NCBI RefSeq assembly: GCF_013372285.1
Contig: NZ_CP054301.1
Location: forward strand, 1,722,001-1,786,000
Source: Marinomonas primoryensis
GTDB lineage: Bacteria; Pseudomonadota; Gammaproteobacteria; Pseudomonadales; Marinomonadaceae
Direction of reading: 5' to 3'
DNA length: 64,000 nt
Part shown: positions 17,151-30,022 of the stretch, piece after piece
Layout of the letters: each line of letters opens with the position of its first letter
How positions within the stretch are numbered: position 1 is the first letter of the stretch
Program-made: the position numbers and the translations under genes
Notes under the pieces: generated by a model
What the model was told of the DNA's origin: nothing
The model's database searches: none
The model's input: the letters and a program-made list of their open reading frames with translations, nothing else

Positions 17151-19568
17151 ATGAGCAACACAGATTTACCTACACCTACAAATTTAGCCGCTTTTTGCTG
17201 GTCGATTGCCGACTTACTTCGCGGAGATTTCAAACAAAGCCAATATGGCCGCATCATTCTACCGTTTACCCTGTTACGCCGTTTAGAAGGTGTGCTAGAA
17301 GAGTCTAAAGACGCGGTTCTGGCGAAATACGATGAAATTCAAGCGCTTAACCTACCAGAGGAAGCGCAAGAAAAGTTCCTATTACGTGCCACGCAAACAC
17401 CCGACAACCCAAACGGTTTAAGCTTTTTTAACACCTCGAAAATGGATCTATCTAAGCTAGGTGCAACGGGTATCAAAGATAACCTTGAAAGTTATATTCA
17501 AGGCTTTTCCAAAGATGCCCGCGAGATATTCGAGCACTTCAAATTTGCTGAATTTATCGCACAACTCAACGATGTTGATTTGCTGTATAAAGTGGTTCAA
17601 AAAGTAAAAAGTACCGATCTAAGCCCACAGTCACCTTCTAACCCTAATGGGATTTCGAACCACGATATGGGCTTGGTGTTTGAAGAACTGATTCGCCGTT
17701 TTGCGGAAGGCTCAAACGAAACAGCAGGGGAGCACTTTACCCCGCGCGACATCGTTCGCCTGACCACAGCCTTAGTATTCATGGAAGATGACGATGCGCT
17801 GACTAAGCCTGGCATCATTCGTACCATTTACGACCCAACGGCAGGTACAGGCGGGTTCTTATCGTCGGGTATGGAATATCTGCACGAACTCAACCCACAA
17901 GGCATCATGAAAGCCTTTGGCCAAGAGTTAAACCCAGAGAGTTACGCCATCTGTAAAGCTGACATGCTGATCAAAGGCCAAGAGGTTGATAACATTAAGC
18001 TGGGTAACACCTTATCGAATGATCAACTCTATTCAGAATATTTTGATTACATGCTCTCCAATCCGCCGTTTGGCGTGGATTGGAAAAAAATCGAATCCAG
18101 CATTAAAGACGAACACACCCTGAAAGGCTTCGATGGTCGTTTTGGCCCAGGCTTACCACGGGTAAGTGATGGCTCATTATTATTTTTATTACACCTAATT
18201 AGTAAGTTGCGGGACAGTAAAGATGGCGGTGGTCGCATTGGTATTATTCTTAACGGTTCCCCCTTGTTTACTGGCGGCGCAGGTTCAGGCGAATCGGAAA
18301 TCCGTCGCTACATTTTAGAAGCTGATCTACTCGAAACCATCATCGCGCTGCCGACTGACATGTTCTACAACACAGGTATTGCTACCTATGTTTGGATTCT
18401 TAGCAACAACAAGCAAGCCGAACGTAAAGGCAAGGTGCAGCTGATTAACGGCGTTAACCTAAGCAGTAAAATGCGTAAATCATTAGGTTCTAAACGTAAT
18501 GAAATGAGCATCGACGATATCGCGTTAATCACCCGCACCTTTGGCGCGTTTGAAGTGATAGACGCAACTGACTTACAGAAACCTGCTGAACAAAAATCAA
18601 ACCGTGGCCGCCAAGCAAGCAACCCAAAAGTCGAAGCCCCCAAAACCTTTGCCGCTAAAATATTCAATACCCATGAGTTTGGTTATCGCCGTATCACTAT
18701 CGAACGGCCTTTGCGTGAAAGCTTTCAGTTCAGTGACGAGCGCTTAGAAGAACTACGTTTTGCTAATAAACCACTAGAAGCACCAATGAAGTGGATTTAT
18801 GAAACCTTTGGTCACTCTTCAGAGCAGCCTTGGAGCGATGATGAAGATTGTGAAGCGCCTGCGGCGGGTAATAAAGGGTATGGCGTACTAGCAGAGAACG
18901 AAGTTGAAATACGCGTTCATCTAAAAGCCAACTTCAGTGATGTAAAAGAAGCCAAGATAAAAGAGTTGTTAGACAGAAAAATGTGGCTAGCACAAAAAGT
19001 CATTTTACTAAAAGCCAAAAAGCTGCAAGCCCATATTGGCACTCAGCAGCACAACGACATGAACCAATTCGACGCCATTGTAAAAGCCGCGGCGAAAGCA
19101 CAAGGTATCAAACTAGACACTAAAGAACTCAAAGCCATTACCGCAGCGGTAAGCTGGAAAAACCCAGAAGCGGAAAAGGTTATCAAGAAGGTTCACAAGT
19201 CGGGTTCAGCCAATCCATTTTATGGACTATTCAAGGTCGAGCTGGATGGCAAGACTCAAGTTATTGAGTACAAGCCAGACGGTGACTTGCGCGATAACGA
19301 AAACGTAGCATTAGACCCAACTCAAACCGTGAATGAGCTAAACGAAGCCTACTTCACAAAAGAAGTACAACCACACGTGCCAGACGCTTGGATAGATGCA
19401 ACTAAGCGTGATGCCATCGATGGTGAAATCGGCATAGTGGGTTATGAAATACCTTTTAACCGCCACTTTTATCAGTACCAGCCGCCAAGAGACTTGCTGG
19501 AGATTGATGCGGATTTGGATAAGGTTAGTGCCGAGATTATGAATCTACTTCAGGAGGTGCACTCCTGA
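17151..19568 (+). CDS. hsdM: Type I restriction-modification methyltransferase subunit HsdM
   Basis: An 805-residue N6-adenine methyltransferase. The N-terminal HsdM bundle (about 1-150) precedes the SAM-binding motif [10 protein letters not shown] (D228) and the catalytic NPPFG (about 304), in the order usual for type I enzymes. It is some 300 residues longer than EcoKI HsdM; the C-terminal extension (from about 500) is charged and is found in a subset of type I systems. With HsdS it forms the host-protecting methylase and, with HsdR, the restriction enzyme. It is the first gene of an hsdM-hsdS-rhuM-hsdR operon. Confidence 0.95.
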   Translation: MSNTDLPTPTNLAAFCWSIADLLRGDFKQSQYGRIILPFTLLRRLEGVLEESKDAVLAKYDEIQALNLPEEAQEKFLLRATQTPDNPNGLSFFNTSKMDLSKLGATGIKDNLESYIQGFSKDAREIFEHFKFAEFIAQLNDVDLLYKVVQKVKSTDLSPQSPSNPNGISNHDMGLVFEELIRRFAEGSNETAGEHFTPRDIVRLTTALVFMEDDDALTKPGIIRTIYDPTAGTGGFLSSGMEYLHELNPQGIMKAFGQELNPESYAICKADMLIKGQEVDNIKLGNTLSNDQLYSEYFDYMLSNPPFGVDWKKIESSIKDEHTLKGFDGRFGPGLPRVSDGSLLFLLHLISKLRDSKDGGGRIGIILNGSPLFTGGAGSGESEIRRYILEADLLETIIALPTDMFYNTGIATYVWILSNNKQAERKGKVQLINGVNLSSKMRKSLGSKRNEMSIDDIALITRTFGAFEVIDATDLQKPAEQKSNRGRQASNPKVEAPKTFAAKIFNTHEFGYRRITIERPLRESFQFSDERLEELRFANKPLEAPMKWIYETFGHSSEQPWSDDEDCEAPAAGNKGYGVLAENEVEIRVHLKANFSDVKEAKIKELLDRKMWLAQKVILLKAKKLQAHIGTQQHNDMNQFDAIVKAAAKAQGIKLDTKELKAITAAVSWKNPEAEKVIKKVHKSGSANPFYGLFKVELDGKTQVIEYKPDGDLRDNENVALDPTQTVNELNEAYFTKEVQPHVPDAWIDATKRDAIDGEIGIVGYEIPFNRHFYQYQPPRDLLEIDADLDKVSAEIMNLLQEVHS

Positions 19569-19694
19569 TGGCCTTTTTCCGCGATTGCTGCGTTGTGGCT
19601 GTGCTCGTTCGGTTACATAGACAAGCTATGCGCCCTCGCTCCGCGCAGGCACGCCTTGCACTCACGAAAAAATCCTCAACAGGAGGGTTAGTTT
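19569..19694. repeat. Imperfect palindromic repeat between hsdM and hsdS
   Basis: The 126-bp gap is GC-richer than its surroundings. Its two halves are imperfect inverted copies of each other (starting TTTTTCCGCGATTGCTGCG and ending CGAAAAAAT), with TTACATAGACAAGCTATGCG near the centre. This looks like a small palindromic intergenic repeat unit. AGGAGGG close to the hsdS ATG provides a strong ribosome binding site after it. Confidence 0.5.
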
Positions 19695-21047
19695 ATGGGT
19701 AAGTATCAAGCATATGAGGAATATAAAAATTCTGGTGTGGAATGGCTTGGTTTTGTGCCTATTGATTGGGAAGTTACGAAATTAAAATATACGGTTTCTA
19801 TTTTTGGGAGAATAGGTTTTCGTGGGTATACGGTAAACGATATTGTTGATGAGAGTGAAGGTGCAATAGTTCTAAGCCCTTCAAATGTGAATGATGATAA
19901 ATTTACTTTAGATAAAAGATCATACTTAAGTTGGATTAAGTATTACGAGTCACCTGAAATCATGGTTGCTAATGGTGATGTATTAATGGTTAAAACTGGT
20001 TCAACTTTCGGTAAGTCAACAATAGTGAAAAATGTAGATGAGCCGATGACTATTAATCCACAAATGGCATTAATGAAATCGTCAAAAATAGATCCAAGGT
20101 TTTTATCTTATTTATTAAATTCTAAACTTATAAAAGCCAAAATTGATGTAAGTAATACTGGAAGTGGTATGCCTACAATGACACAGGAAAATATGAATGG
20201 ATTTCCTGTGCCACGGCCAAGCGATGATCTAGTCATAAAAATCGCCAACTTCCTCGATCACGAAACCGCAAAAATCGACATTCTGATCGAAAAACAACAA
20301 CAACTCATTGCACTGTTAAAAGAAAAACGCCAAGCCGTTATCAGCCACGCCGTTACCAAAGGTCTGAATCCAGACGCCCCAATGCGTGATTCAGGCGTGG
20401 AGTGGTTAGGTGAAGTGCCGGAGCATTGGGAGGTGAAAAAATTCAAGTTTCTCTGTGACAGAATTATAGCGGGGCCTTTTGGTTCAAGTATCACCAAAGA
20501 TATGTATGTTAAGCATGGCTATAAGGTTTATGGACAAGAGCAAGTTATACCAAATAACTTCACAATTGGTGACTATTATATCAATGAAAAAAATTACCTA
20601 GAGTTATCTCGTTATATTGTAGGTGAAGGAGAAATTCTTATTAGTTGTGTAGGAACGTTTGGGAAGATTGCTGTTTTTCCGAAAGGTGCTGAGCCTGGAA
20701 TAATTAATCCACGATTGATTAAAGCTGAAATCAGTCAAGATCATGACCCGTATTACATCAGGGAGTTACTGAAAAGCGAGATGGTTTTTAAGCAGTTTGA
20801 ACTGTTGAGTCGAGGCGGAACAATGGGTGTTATTAATATAGCTATCCTAAATGAAATATTAGCTTCAGTCCCTCCTGCATCTGAACAAAGTGAAATAGTT
20901 GATTATATTAATTTACAGAAAGAAAAGTTTAGTAATCTTATTGATAAAGCTAATAACGCTGTAGTGTTATTGCAAGAACGCCGCACAGCTCTAATCTCCG
21001 CTGCCGTTACTGGAAAAATCGACGTCAGGAACTGGACGCCAGATTAA
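19695..21047 (+). CDS. hsdS: Type I RM specificity subunit HsdS
   Basis: A 450-residue protein with two target-recognition domains, each introduced by the same signature: NSGVEWLGFVPIDWEVTKLK at about 11 and DSGVEWLGEVPEHWEVKKFK at about 230. Each is followed by a long helical spacer (IEKQQQLIALLKEKRQAVIS; VVLLQERRTALISAAVTGKI). The two domains should bind the two halves of a split target. The first TRD is AT-richer than hsdM and hsdR, which fits exchange of specificity modules by recombination. The target sequence cannot be read from the protein. Confidence 0.95.
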   Translation: MGKYQAYEEYKNSGVEWLGFVPIDWEVTKLKYTVSIFGRIGFRGYTVNDIVDESEGAIVLSPSNVNDDKFTLDKRSYLSWIKYYESPEIMVANGDVLMVKTGSTFGKSTIVKNVDEPMTINPQMALMKSSKIDPRFLSYLLNSKLIKAKIDVSNTGSGMPTMTQENMNGFPVPRPSDDLVIKIANFLDHETAKIDILIEKQQQLIALLKEKRQAVISHAVTKGLNPDAPMRDSGVEWLGEVPEHWEVKKFKFLCDRIIAGPFGSSITKDMYVKHGYKVYGQEQVIPNNFTIGDYYINEKNYLELSRYIVGEGEILISCVGTFGKIAVFPKGAEPGIINPRLIKAEISQDHDPYYIRELLKSEMVFKQFELLSRGGTMGVINIAILNEILASVPPASEQSEIVDYINLQKEKFSNLIDKANNAVVLLQERRTALISAAVTGKIDVRNWTPD

Positions 21048-21063
21048 TATTAAGAGGGATTTT

Positions 21064-22065
21064 ATGAGTGATTTAGCCCCACAAGGGGAGTTTGTTCTTT
21101 TTCAGGCCGCAGACGGTTCAACCCGTATAGAGTGCCGCTTTGAATCCGATACGCTGTGGTTAACTCAGGCTTTGATTGCTGATCTATACCAAAAGGATGT
21201 ACGCACGATTAATGAGCATCTTCAGAATATTTATAAAGAAGCTGAAATTGATCAAAATGCAACCATCCGGAATTTCCGGATAGTTCGCGAAGAAGGCAGC
21301 AGGCAGGTCAGTCGTAATATAGACCACTACAACTTAGAAGCCATATTGGCCGTGGGTTATAGAGTACGTTCTACTCAGGGTACACAGTTCCGTAAATGGG
21401 CAACCGCCACTCTACAAGAGTATTTGGTGAAAGGCTTTGTCATGGATGACGAGCGCTTGAAACATCCAGATAACAGCGTTTACTTTGAGCAGCTGTTAGC
21501 GCGTATCCGCGATATACGTTCTTCTGAAAAAGTCTTTTGGCGCAAAATTTGTGATATTTATGCCACCAGTATTGATTATGATGGTAAAGCTGAAACCAGC
21601 CAAAAATTCTTTGCGCAAGTACAAAATAAGATGCATTGGGCGACGCATGGTCATACGGCGGCTGAATTAATTTATCTGCGAGCCGATGCTGAAAAGCCTA
21701 ATGTCGGGTTAACGCACTTTGTAGGTGATGAGCCCCGTAGAGCGGATATGACAACGGCCAAAAACTACTTGTCTGAACAAGAATTAAACCAGCTTAATCG
21801 CTTGGTAAGTTCTTATTTAGAATTTGCTGAACTACAAGCTGAGCGTGGTCGTTTGATGAAAATGGCAGATTGGAGCACTAAACTGGATGATTTTTTACGT
21901 TTAAGTGATTATGAATTGTTAAATAATGCAGGGACTGTTTCAGCACTACAGGCTAAACAAAAGGCTTCGCTGGAATATGATACTTTTCAGCGTGTGATTG
22001 ATGCGACACCTAGCCAAGTTGATAAAGATTTAGAGCAAGCGATTAAGCGTTTGCCAAAAAAATAA
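21064..22065 (+). CDS. RhuM family protein in the hsd operon
   Basis: A 333-residue member of the RhuM (virulence protein) family: DTLWLTQALIADLYQKDVRT, then INEHLQNIYKEAEI, NLEAILAVGYRVRSTQGTQF and FRKWATATLQEYLVKGFVMD are its standard blocks. It lies 16 bp after hsdS and 19 bp before hsdR, so it is co-transcribed. RhuM genes are often found inside type I RM loci, but their molecular role is unknown. Candidates are a regulator of the RM complex or an accessory toxin-like factor. Confidence 0.88.
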   Translation: MSDLAPQGEFVLFQAADGSTRIECRFESDTLWLTQALIADLYQKDVRTINEHLQNIYKEAEIDQNATIRNFRIVREEGSRQVSRNIDHYNLEAILAVGYRVRSTQGTQFRKWATATLQEYLVKGFVMDDERLKHPDNSVYFEQLLARIRDIRSSEKVFWRKICDIYATSIDYDGKAETSQKFFAQVQNKMHWATHGHTAAELIYLRADAEKPNVGLTHFVGDEPRRADMTTAKNYLSEQELNQLNRLVSSYLEFAELQAERGRLMKMADWSTKLDDFLRLSDYELLNNAGTVSALQAKQKASLEYDTFQRVIDATPSQVDKDLEQAIKRLPKK

Positions 22066-22084
22066 CAGATAAGGAAATTCTAGT

Positions 22085-25372
<3,288 letters not shown>

Positions 25373-25388
25373 TAATTTATCTCGATAT

Positions 25389-25439
25389 ATTTGGTTGTAT
25401 ATATTAATCAATTCTAATCATTAATATATACAACCAAAT
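25389..25439. terminator. 20-bp perfect inverted repeat, bidirectional terminator
   Basis: The two arms (25389-25408 and 25420-25439) are exact complements over 20 bp with an 11-base loop and AT-rich flanks. It lies between the convergent hsdR and Xre genes and even overlaps the last codons of the Xre gene. It would stop transcription from both sides. Confidence 0.75.
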
Positions 25440-25641
25440 CCCCAACTTCACACTGAAAATACTTACAAAGTAAATTTATCGTCTCTGTTGTCGTGTTGTA
25501 GCCTGTTGGGTTTTGCAACCGTGACAAGGTAGTCTTATGGATGCCTGTAGCCTCTGAAACTTCCCCTAGTGTCACTCTTCTACCTTCTTTGAAGGATTTA
25601 TCCTGAATTAGCTCTTTCAGCCTGAATCTTAGCATCAGCAT
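25414..25641 (-). CDS. Xre/Cro-type regulator of the left integrase module
   Basis: A small HTH protein of about 75 residues. The likely start is the internal Met at 25641 (MLMLRFRL), because the homologue at 36260 starts at MLRFKL; the frame itself is open to 25662. The HTH reads VTLGEVSEATGIHKTTLSRL. It is divergent from the excisionase-like gene at 25771 and probably represses that promoter. Its last codons form part of the palindromic terminator shared with hsdR. Confidence 0.8.
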   Translation of the reverse strand: MLMLRFRLKELIQDKSFKEGRRVTLGEVSEATGIHKTTLSRLQNPTGYNTTTETINLLCKYFQCEVGDLVVYIND

Positions 25642-25662
25642 AGTCTCTTTAATTTTCAGCAA

Positions 25663-25770
25663 TAATACCGTTTAAGTTGTTTAAAAAGCAAAAAAGTTTA
25701 AAAAGTGCTTGTCAGGAAACTTATTTGCTATATAGTTTCCTCATAAGCAATAAAATTCACTGGGAGAAAT
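25663..25770. promoter_or_regulatory. Divergent promoter and operator region, left module
   Basis: Between the Xre gene and the excisionase-like gene there are two direct copies of GTTTAAAAAG and an inverted repeat AGGAAACT (25714-25721) / AGTTTCCT (25734-25741). These look like operator sites for the Xre protein. GGGAGAA precedes the ATG at 25771. Confidence 0.5.
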
Positions 25771-26009
25771 ATGTCTACATGCCTTACAGCACAAGAGTTA
25801 GGAAACCGCATTAAATACCATCCTAAGTACATCAATGACGTTCTTAGAGATAACGTTTTATTGAAGGCAAGCACTATATTCGCCCTTTCAACGCAAGAAA
25901 GGTTCTTTATTTATGGGAGGCAATCGAAGAGCAGATGATGACAAGTGCAAGAGAAAATGAAGTGGATGATTTGATCCCAATGGCCTCAGGAGGTGTTTAC
26001 CGTGGCTAG
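25771..26009 (+). pseudogene. Excisionase-like gene, frameshifted
   Basis: The N-terminal frame (CLTAQELGNRIKYHPKYIND) runs until near 25865, where one base is missing. The next frame continues GKHYIRPFNARKVLYLWEAI and ends at 26009, overlapping the integrase start. The restored protein is clearly homologous to the intact gene at 35911-36126 (EGRHYIRPFNRRKILFIWEN). Such small HTH proteins act as excisionases or integrase regulators. As given, the reading frame is broken. Confidence 0.75.
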
Positions 26010-27201
26010 TATAGGAGTTCGGCAAGATGGAAAGTTGTATTTCAACTTTCGTTATGAGGGGAAGCGTTTTAAAGAATACACCAAGTTAGAAAATACGCCT
26101 GCCAATATGAAGCGTATGGAAGCAGCGGTTAAGAAGATTGAATTAGCATTGAAAACTGGAGAGTTCGATTATGAGAAGTTCTTTCCGGGCAGTAAAAAAG
26201 TACCGAAAGTAAAAAAGGAGGTAGTTCAGCATGTTGTCACTGAGGTTCAAAAACGACCGGATACGCCGTTGTTTTCTGAGTTCTCACAAGAGTGGCTTGA
26301 AGAGAATATTTTACGATGGAAACGGTCTTACCGGACTTCTATCAAAGGAACTTTAGATACCCGTCTCGTCCCGTATTTTGGGGAAGAAAGAGTCGGCAAC
26401 ATAACCAAAGCCATGATCCTGAAATTTCGTGCATCCCTCGCCAAAGTGAGTCACGAAACAGGGGACAGTGAGCTTTCTAACGATAGGATTAACCACATTA
26501 TGACGCCACTAAGAATGATTTTAGATGATGCCGCCGACCGATATGAGTTTACGTCGCCTGCTATTGGATTAAAACCCCTAAAAGTGCCTAGAGTGGATAT
26601 TGAGCCTTTTACGCTGGATGAAGTGAAGAAGATTATCCGTTATGTACGCTCAGATTTTCGAAATTACTACATTGTGCGCTTTTTTACGGGTTTACGTACT
26701 GAGGAAATAGATGGACTGCAATGGCAGTACGTTGATTTTGAAAATCGACAGATTTTGGTGAGAGAAACCGTCGTGCAGGGACGTATTGATACGACTAAGA
26801 CACTTGAATCACGTCGTGAAGTTGAGATGTCTCCACCTGTGTATGAGGCATTATTAGAACAAAAGAAAGTATCATTTGGGCATTCTAAATTCGTGTTTTG
26901 TAATCGTGCTGGTGGCAGCTATGAACACCAAAATGTTACTCAGCGCATTTGGTATTCAACACTTGAAAAAATTGGCATCAAAAGTAGAAAACCTTATCAA
27001 ACAAGACATACCGCCGCGACATTATGGTTAGCAGCAGGGGAGAACCCTGAGTGGATCGCAAGACAAATGGGCCATACAACCACCCAAATGTTATTTACCG
27101 TGTACTCACGTTATGTGCCTAACCTGACTCGTCGTGATGGTTCTGCGTTTGAAACACTTTTGATGTCCAGTGGTTTTGAAGTAAGTGGAGAGGCGCTATG
27201 A
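26002..27201 (+). CDS. Tyrosine-recombinase integrase, left module
   Basis: A phage-type integrase of about 399 residues. I chose the GTG at 26002, with AGGAGGT 7 bp upstream, because the product then aligns with the ATG-started paralogue at 34703-35908. The N-terminal arm-binding domain reads RQDGKLYFNFRYEGKRFKEY. Catalytic residues: Arg in FTGLRTEEIDGL (about 230), the R-H of YQTRHTAATLW (about 335), His in ARQMGHTTTQM (about 357) and the Tyr in FTVYSRYVP (about 368). It should catalyse integration and excision of a mobile element. The next gene overlaps its stop by 4 bp. Confidence 0.92.
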   Translation: MASIGVRQDGKLYFNFRYEGKRFKEYTKLENTPANMKRMEAAVKKIELALKTGEFDYEKFFPGSKKVPKVKKEVVQHVVTEVQKRPDTPLFSEFSQEWLEENILRWKRSYRTSIKGTLDTRLVPYFGEERVGNITKAMILKFRASLAKVSHETGDSELSNDRINHIMTPLRMILDDAADRYEFTSPAIGLKPLKVPRVDIEPFTLDEVKKIIRYVRSDFRNYYIVRFFTGLRTEEIDGLQWQYVDFENRQILVRETVVQGRIDTTKTLESRREVEMSPPVYEALLEQKKVSFGHSKFVFCNRAGGSYEHQNVTQRIWYSTLEKIGIKSRKPYQTRHTAATLWLAAGENPEWIARQMGHTTTQMLFTVYSRYVPNLTRRDGSAFETLLMSSGFEVSGEAL

Positions 27202-27722
27202 GCAGTATTGTTAGTGAATTACCTTTGATCCACCGTTCAGTCCAAGATGTTATGTTCGACCTGTTGCACTCATTGAATGACGATGAACTAAAAAAGGTTG
27301 TTGAAAAGTTTGGCACAGGTTTGGGCGTTGTTGATGAATTGGCTTTTAGTTCTTGGGTCTCTACGCAAATAAACAGCTTGAACGAACATGAGGAGATGAT
27401 AGGGCTCAGCTTTCTTCTTGGGAGGCTGAATTTAGAGATACACGGTAATAAGGCCTTTTTCAAACCACCACAACTTAATAATGTAATTGGTTTATACCCA
27501 TCCGTGAAAAGTATCCCGTCTTACAATGCTTTTATTGGGAGTTATCGCCTTGAGGGATTGGATAATAGTGCTTTGAACGAAACAACTCCCATTAAAATTT
27601 GTGATGCGAGCGGTGAGCTGTCTGTTTTATTAAGTTCAAGCCATTTGAAGGTCAAAAGCGGCTCAATACAATGCGTAAAAGGCATTAAAAATGGGTCGCA
27701 TTATCTTATTGAGATAATTTAA
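27198..27722 (+). CDS. Unknown protein coupled to the left integrase
   Basis: A 174-residue protein whose ATG overlaps the integrase stop (ATGA), so translation is coupled. No domain is recognised. It has no signal peptide and no clear membrane segment. A similarly placed but unrelated-looking gene follows the right integrase (34084-34710). Its role may be accessory to the element. Confidence 0.75.
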   Translation: MSSIVSELPLIHRSVQDVMFDLLHSLNDDELKKVVEKFGTGLGVVDELAFSSWVSTQINSLNEHEEMIGLSFLLGRLNLEIHGNKAFFKPPQLNNVIGLYPSVKSIPSYNAFIGSYRLEGLDNSALNETTPIKICDASGELSVLLSSSHLKVKSGSIQCVKGIKNGSHYLIEII

Positions 27723-27766
27723 ACAGGACTATTTATTAAAAACGAATGTGTAATGAGGTTGAAAAT

Positions 27767-28165
27767 ATGACTAATGAAACCGCACAGTATTTAAAAGCGA
27801 TCACGTTTTGTATTAGCTGGTTGGCTGATCAAGCATCAGATGAAAAATGGGCCTTATCAGATGAAGAGGTGTGTCAACTTTTGGGTTGCATTCCTTTATC
27901 TTCATGGCATGAGTGGAAGGGAATGGCAAAGGATAAACAGCAGTTTGAACTAAATCAAGATGTGATCGATAGGTTGATTCTGCTGTTGAAGACCCATGAG
28001 AGTATTGCTATGAGTGCGCCTTCTGGTGCAATTTTTGATTTTTTTAAAAGACCTATAAATCATCCAATATTTGAAGGGAAATCGGCTAAGGAAAGCTTAC
28101 TATTAGACAACTCAATGGATAATTTTAATAATGTAATGCTCTATTTTAGAAGTAGAGTGTTTTAA
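27767..28165 (+). CDS. Small protein with a DUF2384-like C-terminus
   Basis: A protein of about 132 residues from the ATG at 27767, which has TGAGGT 7 bp before it; an ATG at 27746 is also in frame. The C-terminal half resembles the MbcA/ParS/Xre toxin-binding domain (DFFKRPINHPIFEGKSAKES), and an N-terminal helical segment contains LSDEEVCQLLGCIPLSSWHE, which may be an HTH. If so it is an antitoxin-like protein, but no toxin follows: a terminator and IS remnants come next. Confidence 0.6.
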   Translation: MTNETAQYLKAITFCISWLADQASDEKWALSDEEVCQLLGCIPLSSWHEWKGMAKDKQQFELNQDVIDRLILLLKTHESIAMSAPSGAIFDFFKRPINHPIFEGKSAKESLLLDNSMDNFNNVMLYFRSRVF

Positions 28166-28171
28166 CCTTAC

Positions 28172-28205
28172 AAAGGGCTTGTTTGATTTTTAAACAAGCC
28201 CTTTT
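28172..28205. terminator. Rho-independent terminator, 13-bp stem
   Basis: AAAGGGCTTGTTT at 28172-28184 and its exact complement at 28192-28204 enclose a 7-base loop. A T run lies at its right edge and an A run at its left. It closes the left integrase module. Confidence 0.88.
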
Positions 28206-28238
28206 GCATGAATATTCAAGGCTTCGGTAAACATAGTA

Positions 28239-28260
28239 AGATCAGGTCTGAGCTAGTACA
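28239..28260 (+). mobile_element. IS481-like terminal repeat remnant
   Basis: AGATCAGGTCTGAGCTAGTACA equals, apart from length, the outer end of the element fragments at 30597-30941 and (inverted) 36855. No other part of the element is attached, so it is a solitary end left by deletion. Confidence 0.6.
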
Positions 28261-28295
28261 GATCAAACCTGGGTAGTCTATCCACCTCAATACCA

Positions 28296-28755
28296 TTAGA
28301 TTTCTTTAGATTGAAAGAACTTCAATACTCCAACTAAATTTTTTTCTTTTATCTGAGAAATCGTTGTTCTGGACTTCATTTTAGGAATATTGGCCTGAAT
28401 GAAACCAGTACTCACCGGCAAATTTTCCCATCCACGTTGTGCCATATATTTCTTCTGGGCATGGTTATAGACAACAAAATAAGAATGGCAATAGACAGCA
28501 AAAAAGTGTCGACAAATCTATGCCCCATCGATTTCATAAGATGAACCATGTCAGTCTCTTTTGAATGATTGACCGAGCTTCCATGACGAAAAATATGGCG
28601 CTGTAAGCCATTGCTTCATTTGAGTAGAACCATTCATTTCGATCTCTTAGCTCATTAATGACATCAGGGTATCTCATCGCATACCAACGTAAGAATATAT
28701 GTGTGGCATAGCTGTGTCTTAAAAGAGATAAATCGGCACCTGGACTTTCCAGACT
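28296..28755 (-). pseudogene. Tyrosine recombinase C-terminal relic
   Basis: Minus-strand translation in changing frames gives ADLSLLRHSYATHI, then FLRWYAMRYPDVINELRDR and NEWFYSNEAMAYSAIFF, then HLMKSMGHRFVDTF and YCHSYFVVYNHAQKKYMAQR, ending at 28296. The LRHSYAT box and the MGH motif are typical of tyrosine recombinases, and the long insert between them resembles that of large integrases of tripartite integration systems. At least three frameshifts and no N-terminus: dead. It lies directly downstream of hipA. Confidence 0.5.
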
Positions 28756-28759
28756 TTAC
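28741..28759 (-). repeat. 19-bp motif GTARAGTCTGGRAAGTCCA, copy 1
   Basis: On the minus strand this reads GTAAAGTCTGGAAAGTCCA. Near-identical copies lie at 30576-30594 and 61462-61480 on the plus strand. The first two enclose the hipBA operon. Confidence 0.4.
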
Positions 28760-28768
28760 TAGACAGTA

Positions 28769-30022
28769 TTAAATCCGAAAATCCTCATGAAGCCTTTGCC
28801 AATGGGCTCTTAGCTGTTGTTTGTGATCTTCATTCATTGGTAGGTCTTTTAGCGCGTTCGGCCAAAGGGTTCTGGCTTTTTCCATCACATCGTCCAGATG
28901 CGGTTTGATCGCTCGCCATGGAATATCTGATTTAGTAGCCCAATGTTCAAAGTGTTTATATGAGACATCATACCAAGCCTTCGTCTTTGCGAGATTAAGG
29001 GCAAAGTGTTGTTCGTTTTCAATATAAACACTGGTGGTGACTATGTCGTAAGCAGGCGAAAGTCTGGGTGTGATTTGGTCTGAATACAGTAAGCTCCAGT
29101 TTTTCAAATGGGCGTCGCCGTTTGCTAATAGGATGTTGGCAAGTAAACGACGGGCAAGTTGTTGGGCGTCATTTAGACCATCACCAGAAAACTGATACAG
29201 GATTTTTGCTATTTGTTCGTAGTTGCCTGAACTGTATTTTTCATGTGGGTACTTCACAAGAACTTGAGCAAAGTCTTCCATATGAATGCGTTGATCGTCA
29301 TGTCGGTCAAACCGCTTTATAGCGAAGGCCAATTTTTCATCAGGAAGATTGATTTGAGGAAGGTTGTCTAATTGGTCTATCTCGACCAATTTTATTTCAG
29401 GAATATCTACGCCAATGAGGGAAGCGAGAGTCATGGCTGTGAATTCATTAGCAGGCACTTCCTTGTGTTTAGTTGAAGGTGTTTTCACAATCCAATCGCC
29501 AAGCACATTGTCTTTCGACAAGTTGTATCGTCCGTCTTCTTCCTTCATGGAAAACTTCATTTGAACACCAGCCAAGGAGAACTTGTTCTCTTGGCTAAGT
29601 TTGTCAAATTTAACCGCTTTTACTTGGCCATGAGATGAGAATAAATGTACAGGAACATCTTCTGGCTCCATCGGTTCAGCGACTAATGCACCCGGTAAAT
29701 CCATACCCAGATAAGACAAAATATGGAACTCATTATCAACATGAGTTTTGAGTCCTTGAGCGATTAGTTCTCGTAATGAACCTTCAGGCAATAGATTAGA
29801 CAAAATAGGGTGCAGGCGTTGGTTTGTAGCCCATGGCTCAGATAGCATTTTATTGGCGCGTGGAAAATTTGGGTGGGTGGTTAAGCTAAAAGTAGGGCGT
29901 GCGATATTAGATTGATAGCTTTCAGCAAAATGAAGAACATTACGTCCATTTTTTGTACCCGCCAAATACCCCACTAGATGGCCATGTAACGTCAACTTAA
30001 GAACATTAATTTCCGTTGTCAT
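28769..30022 (-). CDS. hipA: HipA toxin (serine/threonine kinase)
   Basis: A HipA kinase of about 417 residues. The N-terminal couple_HipA domain is followed by the kinase lobe with FSLAGVQMKFSMKE (nucleotide-binding and Ser-phosphorylation loop), the catalytic ANGDAHLKNWSLLY (Asp about 302) and the metal-binding Asp in LSPAYDIVTT. HipA phosphorylates glutamyl-tRNA synthetase in E. coli and halts translation. I chose the Met at 30022; the frame opens four codons earlier. The start overlaps the hipB stop, the standard hipBA order. Confidence 0.92.
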   Translation of the reverse strand: MTTEINVLKLTLHGHLVGYLAGTKNGRNVLHFAESYQSNIARPTFSLTTHPNFPRANKMLSEPWATNQRLHPILSNLLPEGSLRELIAQGLKTHVDNEFHILSYLGMDLPGALVAEPMEPEDVPVHLFSSHGQVKAVKFDKLSQENKFSLAGVQMKFSMKEEDGRYNLSKDNVLGDWIVKTPSTKHKEVPANEFTAMTLASLIGVDIPEIKLVEIDQLDNLPQINLPDEKLAFAIKRFDRHDDQRIHMEDFAQVLVKYPHEKYSSGNYEQIAKILYQFSGDGLNDAQQLARRLLANILLANGDAHLKNWSLLYSDQITPRLSPAYDIVTTSVYIENEQHFALNLAKTKAWYDVSYKHFEHWATKSDIPWRAIKPHLDDVMEKARTLWPNALKDLPMNEDHKQQLRAHWQRLHEDFRI

